Shown: positions 28,128 through 36,748 of the stretch, piece by piece
Layout of the letters: each line of letters opens with the position of its first letter
Numbering within the stretch: the stretch's first letter is position 1
Assembly: GCA_934717675.1 (NCBI GenBank)
Contig: CAKUYZ010000001.1
Span: 94,563 to 158,562 of the forward strand
Length of the DNA stretch: 64,000 nt
Direction of reading: 5' to 3'
Source: an uncultured Bacteroidales bacterium
Lineage (GTDB): Bacteria > Bacteroidota > Bacteroidia > Bacteroidales > Marinilabiliaceae
Notes under the pieces: model-generated
What the model was told of the DNA's origin: nothing
What the model saw: only the letters and a program-made list of their open reading frames with translations
Databases searched by the model: none
Program-made: the position numbers and the translations under genes

Positions 28128-31100
28128 CTATTCCACCACAATCTTGAAATTGGCCTCGCGGCCGCCCTCTTTTGCCGTTCCCGCAAAAATGCCTCGCGGC
28201 AGGCGTATGCTCACGCGGCCTTGCCCTTGAGCCGTAGCGACCCTCGCGCCGCTTGTGGAGAATAGATCCACCGTCACGCTATGCCCGCCCTCGTGGCCCA
28301 TGATTTCCACAGTGATGTCCTCGCCCGTCTTGGCTGGGTTGGGGTATGCCTTGACCGCCAAAACCTCACCTGCGCCAACGCTGCCCGCATTGAGAGGGCA
28401 TGAGGTCACATGGGTGCCGTCGGCAAGGGTCAGTCGCACGGCATATTGGCCGGCGGGGAGCGATGGCGAGACGTGATAAAATTGGCTTGTGGCGCCGTCT
28501 ATGGCTTCTCCTCCAACCTCCCATTGGTAGGCCGCTATGCGGTCGCCTATGTTGTCAATGAATATGGTGTTGCCAAACTTGACGTGTATGTGTGAAGCGT
28601 CCGGGCGGCGCAGAAAAGTGAGCGGCATCGGGCCGCTGCTGCCGCCATTGGTGTCGTGGAGGGTTAGCGTGGCGGAAAATTTGCCATAGGCTTCGGAAGG
28701 AGGGACGGCCTGTGTGACGAGGAAACGCCCGTCGCTCTCTGGCCCGGGCAATGGATGCTCCAAGATGTCGGCGAAGCCGGCGGCGCGCGCGTCAGCGTCA
28801 AACACTAAGCTGAAAAGCGTGGGGGCGCCGCCATCAACCTTTATACCGATCCGCAATTCATCGCCTCCGCACACGCCATTGCCACCTATGGCATACGCCG
28901 TGGCGGTTATGGAGTCCGCCGCCTCCATAATTTGTCCCGGAATGACGTGGTCTCTCGGGGCCTCGTAGTTGGCGGCGTCATGGCCTGTGATGGCGTATGA
29001 GACCGTTATGTTTCTTCTGCCCACGAGCGGACTGTCATATTGGGCACTGAAGAGCATGTTTACGTCGTCGTGGCCAATGACGCCCTCAAGCTCAGGCTCT
29101 GTGGCCATGGCGGGAGGCTCCGTGGTGCCGTCATATTCCTTTGTGGTGCTGGTGAATGTGGGCGGCGCGGCTGTCAGAGTTTTGGGCGTTACTTCCGTCT
29201 GGGCGGTGAGTGTGAGCGGGATTTTGTCGATGTCGTAATTCTCTATTCCCGCGCCCACGATAGAGAACGATATTGTGGCCACGCGGGCGCCGGCGTCAGG
29301 TTTGTCTAGCTTGGCCGTGGGGAATTTCAGGCCGATGGCGGCGCTGTCGGCGGGGGCGATCCCCGTCAGCGCGGGGAGAGAGATGAGATCGCCGTCCACG
29401 GTGACCGTGCCGTCATAGACGCGCGGTTCTACGCTCGCCTCGCCTTGCAGAGTGAGAGGTTTCCGCAAGACGCGCATGGTGGCCGTCAAGCTCTCCGAGC
29501 CGAGGGCATAATTGCTCGCCCTATTTCCCGAGAGGCGGACGTGGGCGGAGACCGTGCGAAGCCCGGCCTTGGGGCTGTCTGCCGACGCGTCCACTATGTC
29601 CAGAGACACGAGCCCCTGGTCTTTACTCACCACGCCCGCAAGGTTTGGCAAGGAGACCGATGCCGTGTCAACGCCCGCGGTGCCGTCATATTCCCTGTCC
29701 GCCACGGCTAACGCCCCATCAGGGAGCAAAGTTTTTGGCAAGATGGAAGATTGTAGCAGAAACGTGTCTTGTGGCAGTGCATAGTTGCGCGCGTCGTTGC
29801 CAGACAGCGACGCTATGGCCGTGACGAGGCGGGGTCCGGCCTCGTCAGAGTCATAAGAAGCTATTATATCCAACTTTAAGTCGTCTGCCTTAACAATGTT
29901 GGAAATAAGAGGAATATGTATGAGACTATGACTTATTGACGGTGTGCCGTCATATTCGCGCGGGTCTGTCGTCAAGTCAGTCCACTCGGCCTCCACCGTG
30001 CGTGGCAATATGTTTATTTTTGAGGCCACTATGGTGTCTGCCAGGGCATGGTTCACATCGTTTTCATTGGCCAGAGCCAGTCTAATCAGTGCCTCTCGCG
30101 TCCCTGCGCCGGGTGCCGCGGCTTTGGCCCATAGCACTCTCACGGCCTCACCTCCATCCACCGTTACCAGTCGCGTGTCGATCTCAGCGGTGCCGTCATA
30201 TTCCATATCGGCCACGGCCACGCTTCCCGCGTTAACCTCTTTGGGCGTTATGACTGCCAGCCTGACAATGGAGGCCGACCCGCTCCCGCCGCTTATGACG
30301 TAGTTTGCCGCGTCGTTGCCGGTGAGCGTGGCGTGCGTGCGGACGGTGTATGTGCCGGCATCTGCGGCCCCATATTGAAATCCGTCGCGGGTCACGTCCG
30401 CCACCACGTCATCGCCGTCAATGGAGCCTGTCATTGCGGGGAGCGATATTTGCCAGTCATAGATGTCTGTCGTGCCGTCATATGCCCTCGGGGCGATTGT
30501 CATTGCGTCATAGTCGGCAAAAACGTTCTTGGGCGTTATGCGGGCGGCTGTTTTCTGCAAGCCGTCGGCAGGAAGGGCGTAATTGGGTGCCGCCGCGCCG
30601 CGCAGGGCCAACTGCACGGAAGCCTCGCGCTCGCCCGCCGCCTTGGAGTCGTATGACGCGCTTGCTACGGTCAGGCTCACGCTGTCGCCTTGCAGCGCTC
30701 CAGAAAGAGACGGGAGGGAGATCAGACTCACAGGGATGTCGGCATTGCCGTCATAGGTTTTGTCCGTGACAGATACATTGCCAGAGAGTGTGAGGCGGAG
30801 GGGGCGGACGTCAATGGTCAGCAGGGTGTCCACCGCCTCATAATGAACAGTGTCAATTGGCACGAAACTTACCCTCACGCGTTGCCCCAGGCCAACGGGC
30901 AGAGAGATGGAGCTGCTGAGCCCGTTGATGAAGGTCGTGCCGCTTATTATGGGGTCGGTGTCCACAATGGCGTCGGCCGTGGGCGTAGCCCCTATGGTGG
31001 AGTGTCCGTAGGCGAGATTCTCCACGTTGCGCAGCTTTATCGTCACGGATCTTTTCAAGACCGAAGAGACTGTGGTCGGAACCGACAGTTCAGATTCGTC

Positions 31101-32849
31101 CAACTCGTAGTTTTCCGCATCGGCTCCTGTCAGCCCTAGGCGTATCGTTGCCAGGCGTTCACCAGCCGCGGCGTTGTCCAGCCTCGCCTCGATGACAAAC
31201 AGGCTGACGTTGTCACCGTCCACAACACCTGTGAGGGCCGGCAAGGAAATGAGGCTTTTTGATATGTCGGTAGACCCGTCATAGGCTCGTCGCCCGATGG
31301 TTGGAACGCCATTGAGCGAGACCACGCGTCGGCTTATGAATCCTTTTGTCGGATATGCGACACCCGTGGCCTGTTGCTCGCCACTCGCAAAGATGTGGTT
31401 GCCGTCAGTCTTGATGTCCACGGAAATTGGCCATTCTCCCGCCATGACTGATGCGAGACGAGCTGAACTTATGAAAACGGAGCCGTTGGGACTGAGTGGC
31501 GCGCCGCCTTGGGGAATTGGCAGGTCGGGTGTGCCGTCATACGTTTTCGAGGTGGGAATTTCGGAGCCCTCCAATGTTGGCATTCCAACTTCAGCAGGGG
31601 TGATGGACAGGATTGCGGTGAGAGGGACTTGTGCGCTTACGGTGTAGTTGGTGTCTGAGAGAATGGGAGTGAAGAGGACTTGATATTGGCCAACGTCTGG
31701 CCGCACGGCCGAAGAGTCTATTTCGAAAGATAACGAGACATCCTTGTCGGAGGGGGAGGAGATGGATGGGAGGGAGATTTCGCCGAGGCGCGCGGTGCCA
31801 TCGTACGGTCTGGGGGCAATCGTGGGAGACCCTTGCAGTTGGAGCGGTAAGGGGTCTATCTGCACGTCAAAATCTTCCCTCACGCCCATGTATGTTTCGC
31901 TTTCTTGTGTCACCACCGTCACCGTGTGCCTTCCGGCTGGCAGGATGTAGTCGAGTTTTGCGAGTGAGGTGCATCTAGCCGAGTCTTCGTAGAAGACGTA
32001 AGATTGCCAGCCCTTTCCTTCGGCGGAGGGAATTGAAGCTCTCACGTCCATTCTTGTGCCATAATTAGCCCGTGCCGGCGAGACTGTTATTTTCGGCCTT
32101 TTCTTGCGTATTGTGCCACAACTGGAGCAGTATCTGAAAGACCTCAAGCCTGCCTCGTTCGCGCCGCTCAACGCGTAATTGTGGTTGCCGCTGAGGCGGT
32201 AGAACAGGGTTATGGGCTTGCCTTCGCCTGGTGTGTCGTCGTTTCCGCCAGCAGCCCCGGGTTTGCCAAAGCAGCCGCTTATGGTGTAGATGCTGTAGCC
32301 TTTGACGCTGGAATATAATAATATGCTGTCGGTAAGTAGCTTTAGGCCACTCTTCCCGTCATATTCCTTTGAAATCTCAGTGTCGGAGAGCTTGAAGTTG
32401 TTTAGAGTCTCGGCTGGCGGCTCCACGGGCGCGGGGTAGATGGCTCCTTGGCAGGTGTATGTCTTAGGGTCTTTTATCTTATATTTCGCCGCGTCCTTGC
32501 CTGTGAGCAAAATGTTCACAACCACCCTCGTGGCCGTCTTTACATCCGAAGCCTTGTTTCCATCATCGTCTGTGAAGTAGCCGGCGTAGGTGAGGCTCAC
32601 GTTGTCCTCATCCGCCACGCCGCTTTTAATTTGTGGACGGTATTTTTCGTCTGTGCTGTTGTATTGGTCTATCTGGCTTTGAGTGATGTCTGGGGTGCCG
32701 TCATATGGCTTTTGGTTTAAAAAATATTGTCTTCCATTGAAGGGAAACTTGTTCTCATAGACCAATAATTCAACTTCAGTCACCTCCTGGGCGCGCGTCG
32801 CCGCGTGCGCTGTCATACAGACGATGGCTATCCACAAGAATCTCCTCAT
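28128..32849 (-). CDS. giant YDG/MBG-repeat surface protein with T9SS C-terminal sorting domain
   Basis: A 1573-residue secreted protein. Signal peptide MRRFLWIAIVCMTAHAATRA (cleavage before QEV). The body is an array of beta-rich repeats, each starting near a YDG motif (RPYDGTARL, KTYDGNADI, REYDGTPSI, KEYDGTTEP and others, 12 in total) and containing ISLP, GDNVSL and GxxAxNY(A/E)L segments, as in the YDG and MBG repeat families of bacterial adhesins. An immunoglobulin/PKD-like stretch (YQWEVGGEAIDG) follows. The last 80 residues are a type A T9SS sorting domain (VKAYPNPAKTGEDITVEI ... FKIVVE), so it should be exported by PorU-type sortase and anchored or released. The ATG overlaps the thiE stop by four bases. 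Confidence 0.9.
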   Translation of the reverse strand: MRRFLWIAIVCMTAHAATRAQEVTEVELLVYENKFPFNGRQYFLNQKPYDGTPDITQSQIDQYNSTDEKYRPQIKSGVADEDNVSLTYAGYFTDDDGNKASDVKTATRVVVNILLTGKDAAKYKIKDPKTYTCQGAIYPAPVEPPAETLNNFKLSDTEISKEYDGKSGLKLLTDSILLYSSVKGYSIYTISGCFGKPGAAGGNDDTPGEGKPITLFYRLSGNHNYALSGANEAGLRSFRYCSSCGTIRKKRPKITVSPARANYGTRMDVRASIPSAEGKGWQSYVFYEDSARCTSLAKLDYILPAGRHTVTVVTQESETYMGVREDFDVQIDPLPLQLQGSPTIAPRPYDGTARLGEISLPSISSPSDKDVSLSFEIDSSAVRPDVGQYQVLFTPILSDTNYTVSAQVPLTAILSITPAEVGMPTLEGSEIPTSKTYDGTPDLPIPQGGAPLSPNGSVFISSARLASVMAGEWPISVDIKTDGNHIFASGEQQATGVAYPTKGFISRRVVSLNGVPTIGRRAYDGSTDISKSLISLPALTGVVDGDNVSLFVIEARLDNAAAGERLATIRLGLTGADAENYELDESELSVPTTVSSVLKRSVTIKLRNVENLAYGHSTIGATPTADAIVDTDPIISGTTFINGLSSSISLPVGLGQRVRVSFVPIDTVHYEAVDTLLTIDVRPLRLTLSGNVSVTDKTYDGNADIPVSLISLPSLSGALQGDSVSLTVASASYDSKAAGEREASVQLALRGAAAPNYALPADGLQKTAARITPKNVFADYDAMTIAPRAYDGTTDIYDWQISLPAMTGSIDGDDVVADVTRDGFQYGAADAGTYTVRTHATLTGNDAANYVISGGSGSASIVRLAVITPKEVNAGSVAVADMEYDGTAEIDTRLVTVDGGEAVRVLWAKAAAPGAGTREALIRLALANENDVNHALADTIVASKINILPRTVEAEWTDLTTDPREYDGTPSISHSLIHIPLISNIVKADDLKLDIIASYDSDEAGPRLVTAIASLSGNDARNYALPQDTFLLQSSILPKTLLPDGALAVADREYDGTAGVDTASVSLPNLAGVVSKDQGLVSLDIVDASADSPKAGLRTVSAHVRLSGNRASNYALGSESLTATMRVLRKPLTLQGEASVEPRVYDGTVTVDGDLISLPALTGIAPADSAAIGLKFPTAKLDKPDAGARVATISFSIVGAGIENYDIDKIPLTLTAQTEVTPKTLTAAPPTFTSTTKEYDGTTEPPAMATEPELEGVIGHDDVNMLFSAQYDSPLVGRRNITVSYAITGHDAANYEAPRDHVIPGQIMEAADSITATAYAIGGNGVCGGDELRIGIKVDGGAPTLFSLVFDADARAAGFADILEHPLPGPESDGRFLVTQAVPPSEAYGKFSATLTLHDTNGGSSGPMPLTFLRRPDASHIHVKFGNTIFIDNIGDRIAAYQWEVGGEAIDGATSQFYHVSPSLPAGQYAVRLTLADGTHVTSCPLNAGSVGAGEVLAVKAYPNPAKTGEDITVEIMGHEGGHSVTVDLFSTSGARVATAQGQGRVSIRLPRGIFAGTAKEGGREANFKIVVE
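29126..32703 (-). repeat. array of about 265-bp coding repeats (YDG repeats)
   Basis: The DNA word GTGCCGTCATA or a close variant (coding YDGT on the minus strand) recurs near 29126, 29406, 29681, 29944, 30193, 30471, 30746, 31275, 31530, 31795, 32354 and 32695. Most intervals are 250-280 bp; the two long ones are about double and hold degenerate copies. Copies are diverged in sequence between the anchor words. Confidence 0.85.
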
Positions 32850-33502
32850 AGCTGCGGGCGTGAGCTGTTTATGGCTTCCACCACTTGGGCGGTCATATTG
32901 CTCATGTCGGCCGAGCGAATGATCTCGCCACTCATGGCAATGCCGTCAGGTCCCGCCTGCAACACGTCGCCTATGTCGCTTAGCGTTATGCCGCCAATGG
33001 CCACTATGGGAATGTTCACGCCTAGGCTTCTGCATTCCCACACAAGTTTTTTATATCCGTCCAGGCCAAGGGTGGGGGCGAGGTTCTTTTTTGTGGTGGT
33101 GAATCGGAATGGGCCGCAACCTATGTAGTCAACATAGTCTTTTACTGCCAAGATGTCATCCAACGTATTACACGTCCCGCCTATTATGAACTCCTCACCC
33201 AGCGCCTTGCGGGCGTCTTCTGGGCTCATGTCGTTTTTCCCCAGGTGCACCCCACTGGCTCCGACGCGTTTGCAGATGTCTACTTTATCGTCAATTATGA
33301 ATGTGGCTCCGTAATTGTCGGTGTGGAGTTTGATCTCCTTTGCCGTCTCCTCAATCTCGCCGTCCTGCGCATCTTTCATCCGCAGCTGAACCCATCGGCA
33401 CCCACCCTCCAGGACCTTCTGTGCCTGACAGACACACTCTTGGCCATCTTTGCCGTTGGTGATGAATTGAAGAGGGAAATTGCCGAAGTTTAATTGCCTC
33501 AT
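32846..33502 (-). CDS. thiE: thiamine-phosphate synthase ThiE
   Basis: Joins HMP-PP and thiazole phosphate to make thiamine phosphate. The 218-residue protein has the canonical residues: GCRWVQLRMKD (QLRxK, about 34-44), FIIDDKVDICKRVGASGVHLG (the DD and HLG motifs), IGGTCNTLDD, YIGCGPFRFTTTK (GPxxxTxTK) and IPIVAIGGITLSDI. It lies outside the riboswitch operon and shows no THI element upstream; an Rpn gene ends 45 bp before it. Its stop overlaps the start of the giant YDG-repeat gene (ATGA). A divergent paralogue is at 17.3-17.9 kb. Confidence 0.96.
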   Translation of the reverse strand: MRQLNFGNFPLQFITNGKDGQECVCQAQKVLEGGCRWVQLRMKDAQDGEIEETAKEIKLHTDNYGATFIIDDKVDICKRVGASGVHLGKNDMSPEDARKALGEEFIIGGTCNTLDDILAVKDYVDYIGCGPFRFTTTKKNLAPTLGLDGYKKLVWECRSLGVNIPIVAIGGITLSDIGDVLQAGPDGIAMSGEIIRSADMSNMTAQVVEAINSSRPQL

Positions 33503-33547
33503 ATTATGCTTTGATGTGTCAGTTATACTTTGCCGCGACGCGCCGTG

Positions 33548-34570
33548 TCACAGACGCCGGTCGGCGCGCCCCTGTTCCCCGCCATGAGCGAGGCTTGCGA
33601 TTTCGGGGGCCGACAGGCCCGTGCATGCGGCTACAGTCTCCTGAGGAATACCGTTTTTGAGCATTGCCGCCGCGGTTTTTAAAACGCCTTCTTTCATGCC
33701 TTGCTCCATCCCCTTTTTCTTTCCCAGCTCAAGACCTTGCTCCATCCCTTCTTTCATGCCTTGTTCCAATCCTTCTCGCATTCCCTTTTCAATGCCTTTC
33801 TGAATGCCCTTGATGAGCCCTTTCTGAATCCCTTCCTCTATGCCTTTGCGCAGGCTGGCCTGCGAGGCCTCGTCCAGAATCATGTTTTGGGTTCTTATCA
33901 CATCCCAGAATTTGTCATAAGCGGCCATCTCGCTTTTGGAGAACGCCGACGTCTCCACCTGCTCCAATGCGCGGCTCACGAGTGGGTTTGCGGCCAGTTC
34001 GTCTGGCGGGGTCACCGTGTCCTCGCCAATCTCCGTGAGGAATCGCAGCCAGAGCACAGCCATCTTTTTCTCCAGGTGCGTGGTGGGCTTGAACTTGGGG
34101 AGTTCCACGAACGTGAGGTGCAGCCCGTTGATCACTTTGTCGGAGTGGAGTTCGTGGACAATGTTGTAGTTGTGTATGAACTCGTTCGGCAGGTCTTTCA
34201 GGAAGACGCTGTTGACCAGGTTGAGGGAGTAGACGGGCTGTAGGAAGCTGTAGTTGGTCCTCTTGTCCAACTGCCTGACGTAGGCTTTCGAGGCGTTGAA
34301 GACTACCCTCTGCATGAACATTGGGCTCCACAGCGTCTGCATCTCCACTATGAACTGGCGGCCAGACTGGTCGGTACACCTCACGTCCACTATGCTGTTG
34401 CGGCCAATAGGGGTCTCCGGCACCATCTCTGGCGTCATATATTCCACCTCGGTCACCAGCCCGTCGTCCGGCAGAGGCAGCAACGAGTTGAGCAGGCTGA
34501 TGAGCAGGTCTTTATGTTCGCCGAATATCTTTTTGAACGTCAGGTCGGCTTTGGGGTCGAGGTATCGCAT
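33548..34570 (-). CDS. Rpn family PD-(D/E)XK nuclease (recombination-promoting / transposase-like)
   Basis: A 340-residue member of the Rpn/PDDEXK_2 family: N-terminal LDPKADLTFKKIFGEH, then the nuclease core with NSIVDVRC (Asp about 62) and QFIVEMQ (Glu about 76 and Gln about 78, the ExQ form usual in this family). Related E. coli Rpn proteins cut DNA and promote RecA-independent recombination. Residues 243-294 form a tandem array of GxxG tetrapeptides (GIQKGIEKGMREGLEQ and so on), an expected tail of this family. The C-terminus has an HTH-like segment (GIPQETVAACTGLSAPEIASL). Bacteroidota carry many paralogues. Located between a polyprenyl synthetase and thiE, on the same strand. Confidence 0.9.
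   Translation of the reverse strand: MRYLDPKADLTFKKIFGEHKDLLISLLNSLLPLPDDGLVTEVEYMTPEMVPETPIGRNSIVDVRCTDQSGRQFIVEMQTLWSPMFMQRVVFNASKAYVRQLDKRTNYSFLQPVYSLNLVNSVFLKDLPNEFIHNYNIVHELHSDKVINGLHLTFVELPKFKPTTHLEKKMAVLWLRFLTEIGEDTVTPPDELAANPLVSRALEQVETSAFSKSEMAAYDKFWDVIRTQNMILDEASQASLRKGIEEGIQKGLIKGIQKGIEKGMREGLEQGMKEGMEQGLELGKKKGMEQGMKEGVLKTAAAMLKNGIPQETVAACTGLSAPEIASLAHGGEQGRADRRL
33689..33844 (-). repeat. 13 tandem 12-bp coding repeats in the Rpn gene
   Basis: Encodes thirteen consecutive G-x-x-x tetrapeptides (GMEQ, GMKE, GIQK, GLEQ and similar), an extended charged helix or coiled coil. Units are near-identical at DNA level (TTCCATGCC-like words), so copy number could change in frame by slippage. 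Confidence 0.85.
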
Positions 34571-34615
34571 GGGGTGTGGGTTTAGTCGTTTCGCGAATAT
34601 ATGTCTTTTCTCATC

Positions 34616-35587
34616 TCACACCGTGCGCCCCGTGTTGTAGTCCACGAGGTCGGCCAAGGCCTCGCGGGCCTCGCCGTCAGGCACTGGCGTGAGGTCCGCC
34701 TTGGCCAGGTCGGCAAAGTGGGCCATCATCTTTTGGGCGTAATCCATCCCGCCGTAGGCGTGCGCCATGTCGAGTGCCGCCTCGGCCGTCTCATCGTCTT
34801 TGGGGTGCCGCCTTATTTTTCTGAGCATCTCCGCGCGTTCTTCCGCCGTGGCGTTGCGCATGGCGGCCAGCAAGGGCAACGTTATCTTTTGCTCTTTCAC
34901 GTCGTTTAGTGCAGGCTTGCCAAAGAGGCCGCCGGGCGTGTAGTCGAACATGTCATCGCGAATTTGGAATGCCAGCCCCAGATGGTTGCCATAGGCGGCC
35001 AACGCTTCCACAATGTCTGTTGTCGCGCCTGCGCTCGTCGCTCCTGAGCGGGTGCAGGCCTCAATCAGTGTGGCTGTCTTTTGCCGGATCACCTCATAAT
35101 AGTCATCCTCTGTCAGGTCTAGCCGACGGGCGTGCTCCATCTGGCTCAGCTCACCCTCGCTAAGGTCATGGACGGCTCGGCTCACAATGCGCAATGCGTC
35201 ATAATGCCCGCCCTCTAACGCCAGCTCCATGCCGCGGCTCAGGAAAAAGTCGCCCACGAGCACCGCCACTTTGGGTCCCCACAGGCCCATGAGGCTCCAC
35301 TGCCCGCGCCGCGTGTAGGTCTCGTCCACCACGTCGTCATGCACGAGCGAGGCGTTGTGCAGAAGCTCAATGAGGGCCGCGGCGGCATATGTGCCCTCTG
35401 TGACGCCACCCGCCGCCATGGCGGAGAGAAAGACCAGCAATGGCCTCATGCGTTTGCCTTTGCGGCGGAAGGCGTAGTTGGTGGCCAGTGTGAGCAGCGG
35501 GTTTGGTGAGTGGAGGTTCGACCTGAAGTATGGCTCAAACTTCCCCAGATGTTCGGCCACGGGCCGTTGTATGTCTTTAAGATCCAT
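34616..35587 (-). CDS. polyprenyl diphosphate synthase (trans-isoprenyl, IspB-like)
   Basis: Elongates allylic diphosphates with IPP, most likely for the menaquinone side chain in this organism. The 323 residues carry the first Asp-rich motif LVHDDVVDE (Asp about 84, 85 and 88) and the second FQIRDDMFDY (about 208-216), plus RPLLVFLS and GKPALNDVKEQKITLPL with the conserved lysine. The residue pair before the first Asp motif (NASLVHDD) has no bulky aromatic stop, consistent with a long product, but chain length cannot be fixed. Divergent from queD by 78 bp. Confidence 0.93.
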   Translation of the reverse strand: MDLKDIQRPVAEHLGKFEPYFRSNLHSPNPLLTLATNYAFRRKGKRMRPLLVFLSAMAAGGVTEGTYAAAALIELLHNASLVHDDVVDETYTRRGQWSLMGLWGPKVAVLVGDFFLSRGMELALEGGHYDALRIVSRAVHDLSEGELSQMEHARRLDLTEDDYYEVIRQKTATLIEACTRSGATSAGATTDIVEALAAYGNHLGLAFQIRDDMFDYTPGGLFGKPALNDVKEQKITLPLLAAMRNATAEERAEMLRKIRRHPKDDETAEAALDMAHAYGGMDYAQKMMAHFADLAKADLTPVPDGEAREALADLVDYNTGRTV

Positions 35588-35665
35588 ATTTTTTCGTGGT
35601 GGCGCGGTTCTCAGGCCCGTGGCCGGTGCGCCAAATGTTGCAAAATATCAGTTATCTTCGCATCC

Positions 35666-36127
35666 ATGAGTAACACAGAACGACCACTAATCCGCGTCAC
35701 GAAGGAGTTCTGCTTCGAGATGGCGCATCTGCTGACTGAGTATGACGGGCTCTGCCGCAATATACATGGCCACTCCTACAAGCTGGCCGTGACGGTCCGC
35801 GGCAGGGCGTGTGAAGACCCGTCATCGCCCAAACTGGGCATGGTCATTGACTTCTCTGTCCTCAAGGGCATTGTCAATGAGGAGATTGTAGGGCGTCTAG
35901 ATCACGCCCTGATGGTTAGGGCCGACACGCCGCAGGCGCATCGGCTAGAGGGTATTGCCGAGCGCATTGTCCTGGTCGGCTATCAGCCTACGTGCGAGAA
36001 CATGGTGACCGACTTCGCCCGCCGCATCGCGGCTCGTCTGCCAGATGGCGTCGCGCTTCACTCCGTGCGTCTGCACGAGACGGCCACGTCGTTCGCCGAG
36101 TGGGTGGCGTCGGACAATGGCCTCTAA
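35666..36127 (+). CDS. queD: 6-pyruvoyl-tetrahydropterin synthase family / 6-carboxy-tetrahydropterin synthase
   Basis: A 153-residue PTPS-family enzyme, in bacteria usually QueD, which makes 6-carboxytetrahydropterin for queuosine. Zinc ligands are in FEMAHLL (His) and CRNIHGHSYKL (HGH), with the catalytic Cys in the same segment (GLCRNIHGH). Also seen are GMVIDFSVLK, LDHALM and the C-terminal RLHETATSFAEW with the conserved Glu. The ATG at 35666 gives the expected length. No other queuosine gene is near. Its TAA overlaps the TAG of the convergent deoxynucleoside kinase by three of four shared bases. Confidence 0.88.
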   Translation: MSNTERPLIRVTKEFCFEMAHLLTEYDGLCRNIHGHSYKLAVTVRGRACEDPSSPKLGMVIDFSVLKGIVNEEIVGRLDHALMVRADTPQAHRLEGIAERIVLVGYQPTCENMVTDFARRIAARLPDGVALHSVRLHETATSFAEWVASDNGL

Positions 36128-36747
36128 CGCGCCCGCGCCCGAGTGCCGAGTTGGCTCTTGATGGCGTCTATCACCTTGGCGCGGTCCGCGGCGTTGCTCA
36201 CGAAGTCTGTGTTGTCAATGTCTATGGTCAGGATGTCGCCCCTATACGTCTCCACCCACTCCTCATACCTGCGGTTCAGCATGGCCAGATACTCGTAGCT
36301 TATGCCAGCCTCGTAGGCCACGCCACGTTGACGGATGTGGCTCATAAGCGTAGGCACGGAGGCTTTGAGGTATATGAGCAGCTCCGGCGGCTTGATGAAT
36401 GATGACATGACATCGAACAAGTCTCGGTATGTGTCATAGTCCTGCCGCGAGATAATCTGCATGGCCAGCAGGTTCTCCACGAAGACGCATGCGTCTTCAT
36501 ATATCGTCCGGTCTTGCACCACCACGTCGGTTGACCACATGGCGCGTTGGACGGACTTGAACCGCCGCGTCAGGAAGTATATCTGCAGGTTGAGGGCCCA
36601 ACGGGGCATGTCGCTGTAAAAATTTGCCAAGTATGGGTTCGTGGCGTCTTTGTCGCCGTCAGACGTGCGGAACCCGAACTCGTCCGCCAGGAGCTGCGAC
36701 ATCGCGCTCTTGCCGCTCCCTATGTTGCCCGCTATGCCTATGTACAT
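36124..36747 (-). CDS. deoxynucleoside kinase (dNK/dGK-like)
   Basis: A 207-residue P-loop kinase that phosphorylates deoxynucleosides for salvage. Motifs: IGIAGNIGSGKSAMSQLLA (P-loop at 6-13), VVQDRTIYEDACVF with the DRS/DRT catalytic Glu/Arg region (about 76-90), and RYEEWVETYRGDILTIDIDN near the C-terminus. The dRib-binding and lid residues (RQRG) are visible. Last gene of the string GH3-dNK, one base after the GH3 stop, downstream of deoC and mazG; the grouping points to deoxynucleoside handling. It ends on the opposite strand of queD with overlapping stop codons. Confidence 0.88.
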   Translation of the reverse strand: MYIGIAGNIGSGKSAMSQLLADEFGFRTSDGDKDATNPYLANFYSDMPRWALNLQIYFLTRRFKSVQRAMWSTDVVVQDRTIYEDACVFVENLLAMQIISRQDYDTYRDLFDVMSSFIKPPELLIYLKASVPTLMSHIRQRGVAYEAGISYEYLAMLNRRYEEWVETYRGDILTIDIDNTDFVSNAADRAKVIDAIKSQLGTRARAR

Positions 36748-36748
36748 T

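Noticed and set aside
28128..32849. Regular repeats mistaken for a CRISPR array
   Set aside because: The period is about 265 bp, repeats are diverged, fully coding in one frame and encode YDG domains.
33548..34570. Rpn gene as an insertion sequence
   Set aside because: No terminal inverted repeats or target duplication are visible around it; recorded as a stand-alone nuclease-family gene.
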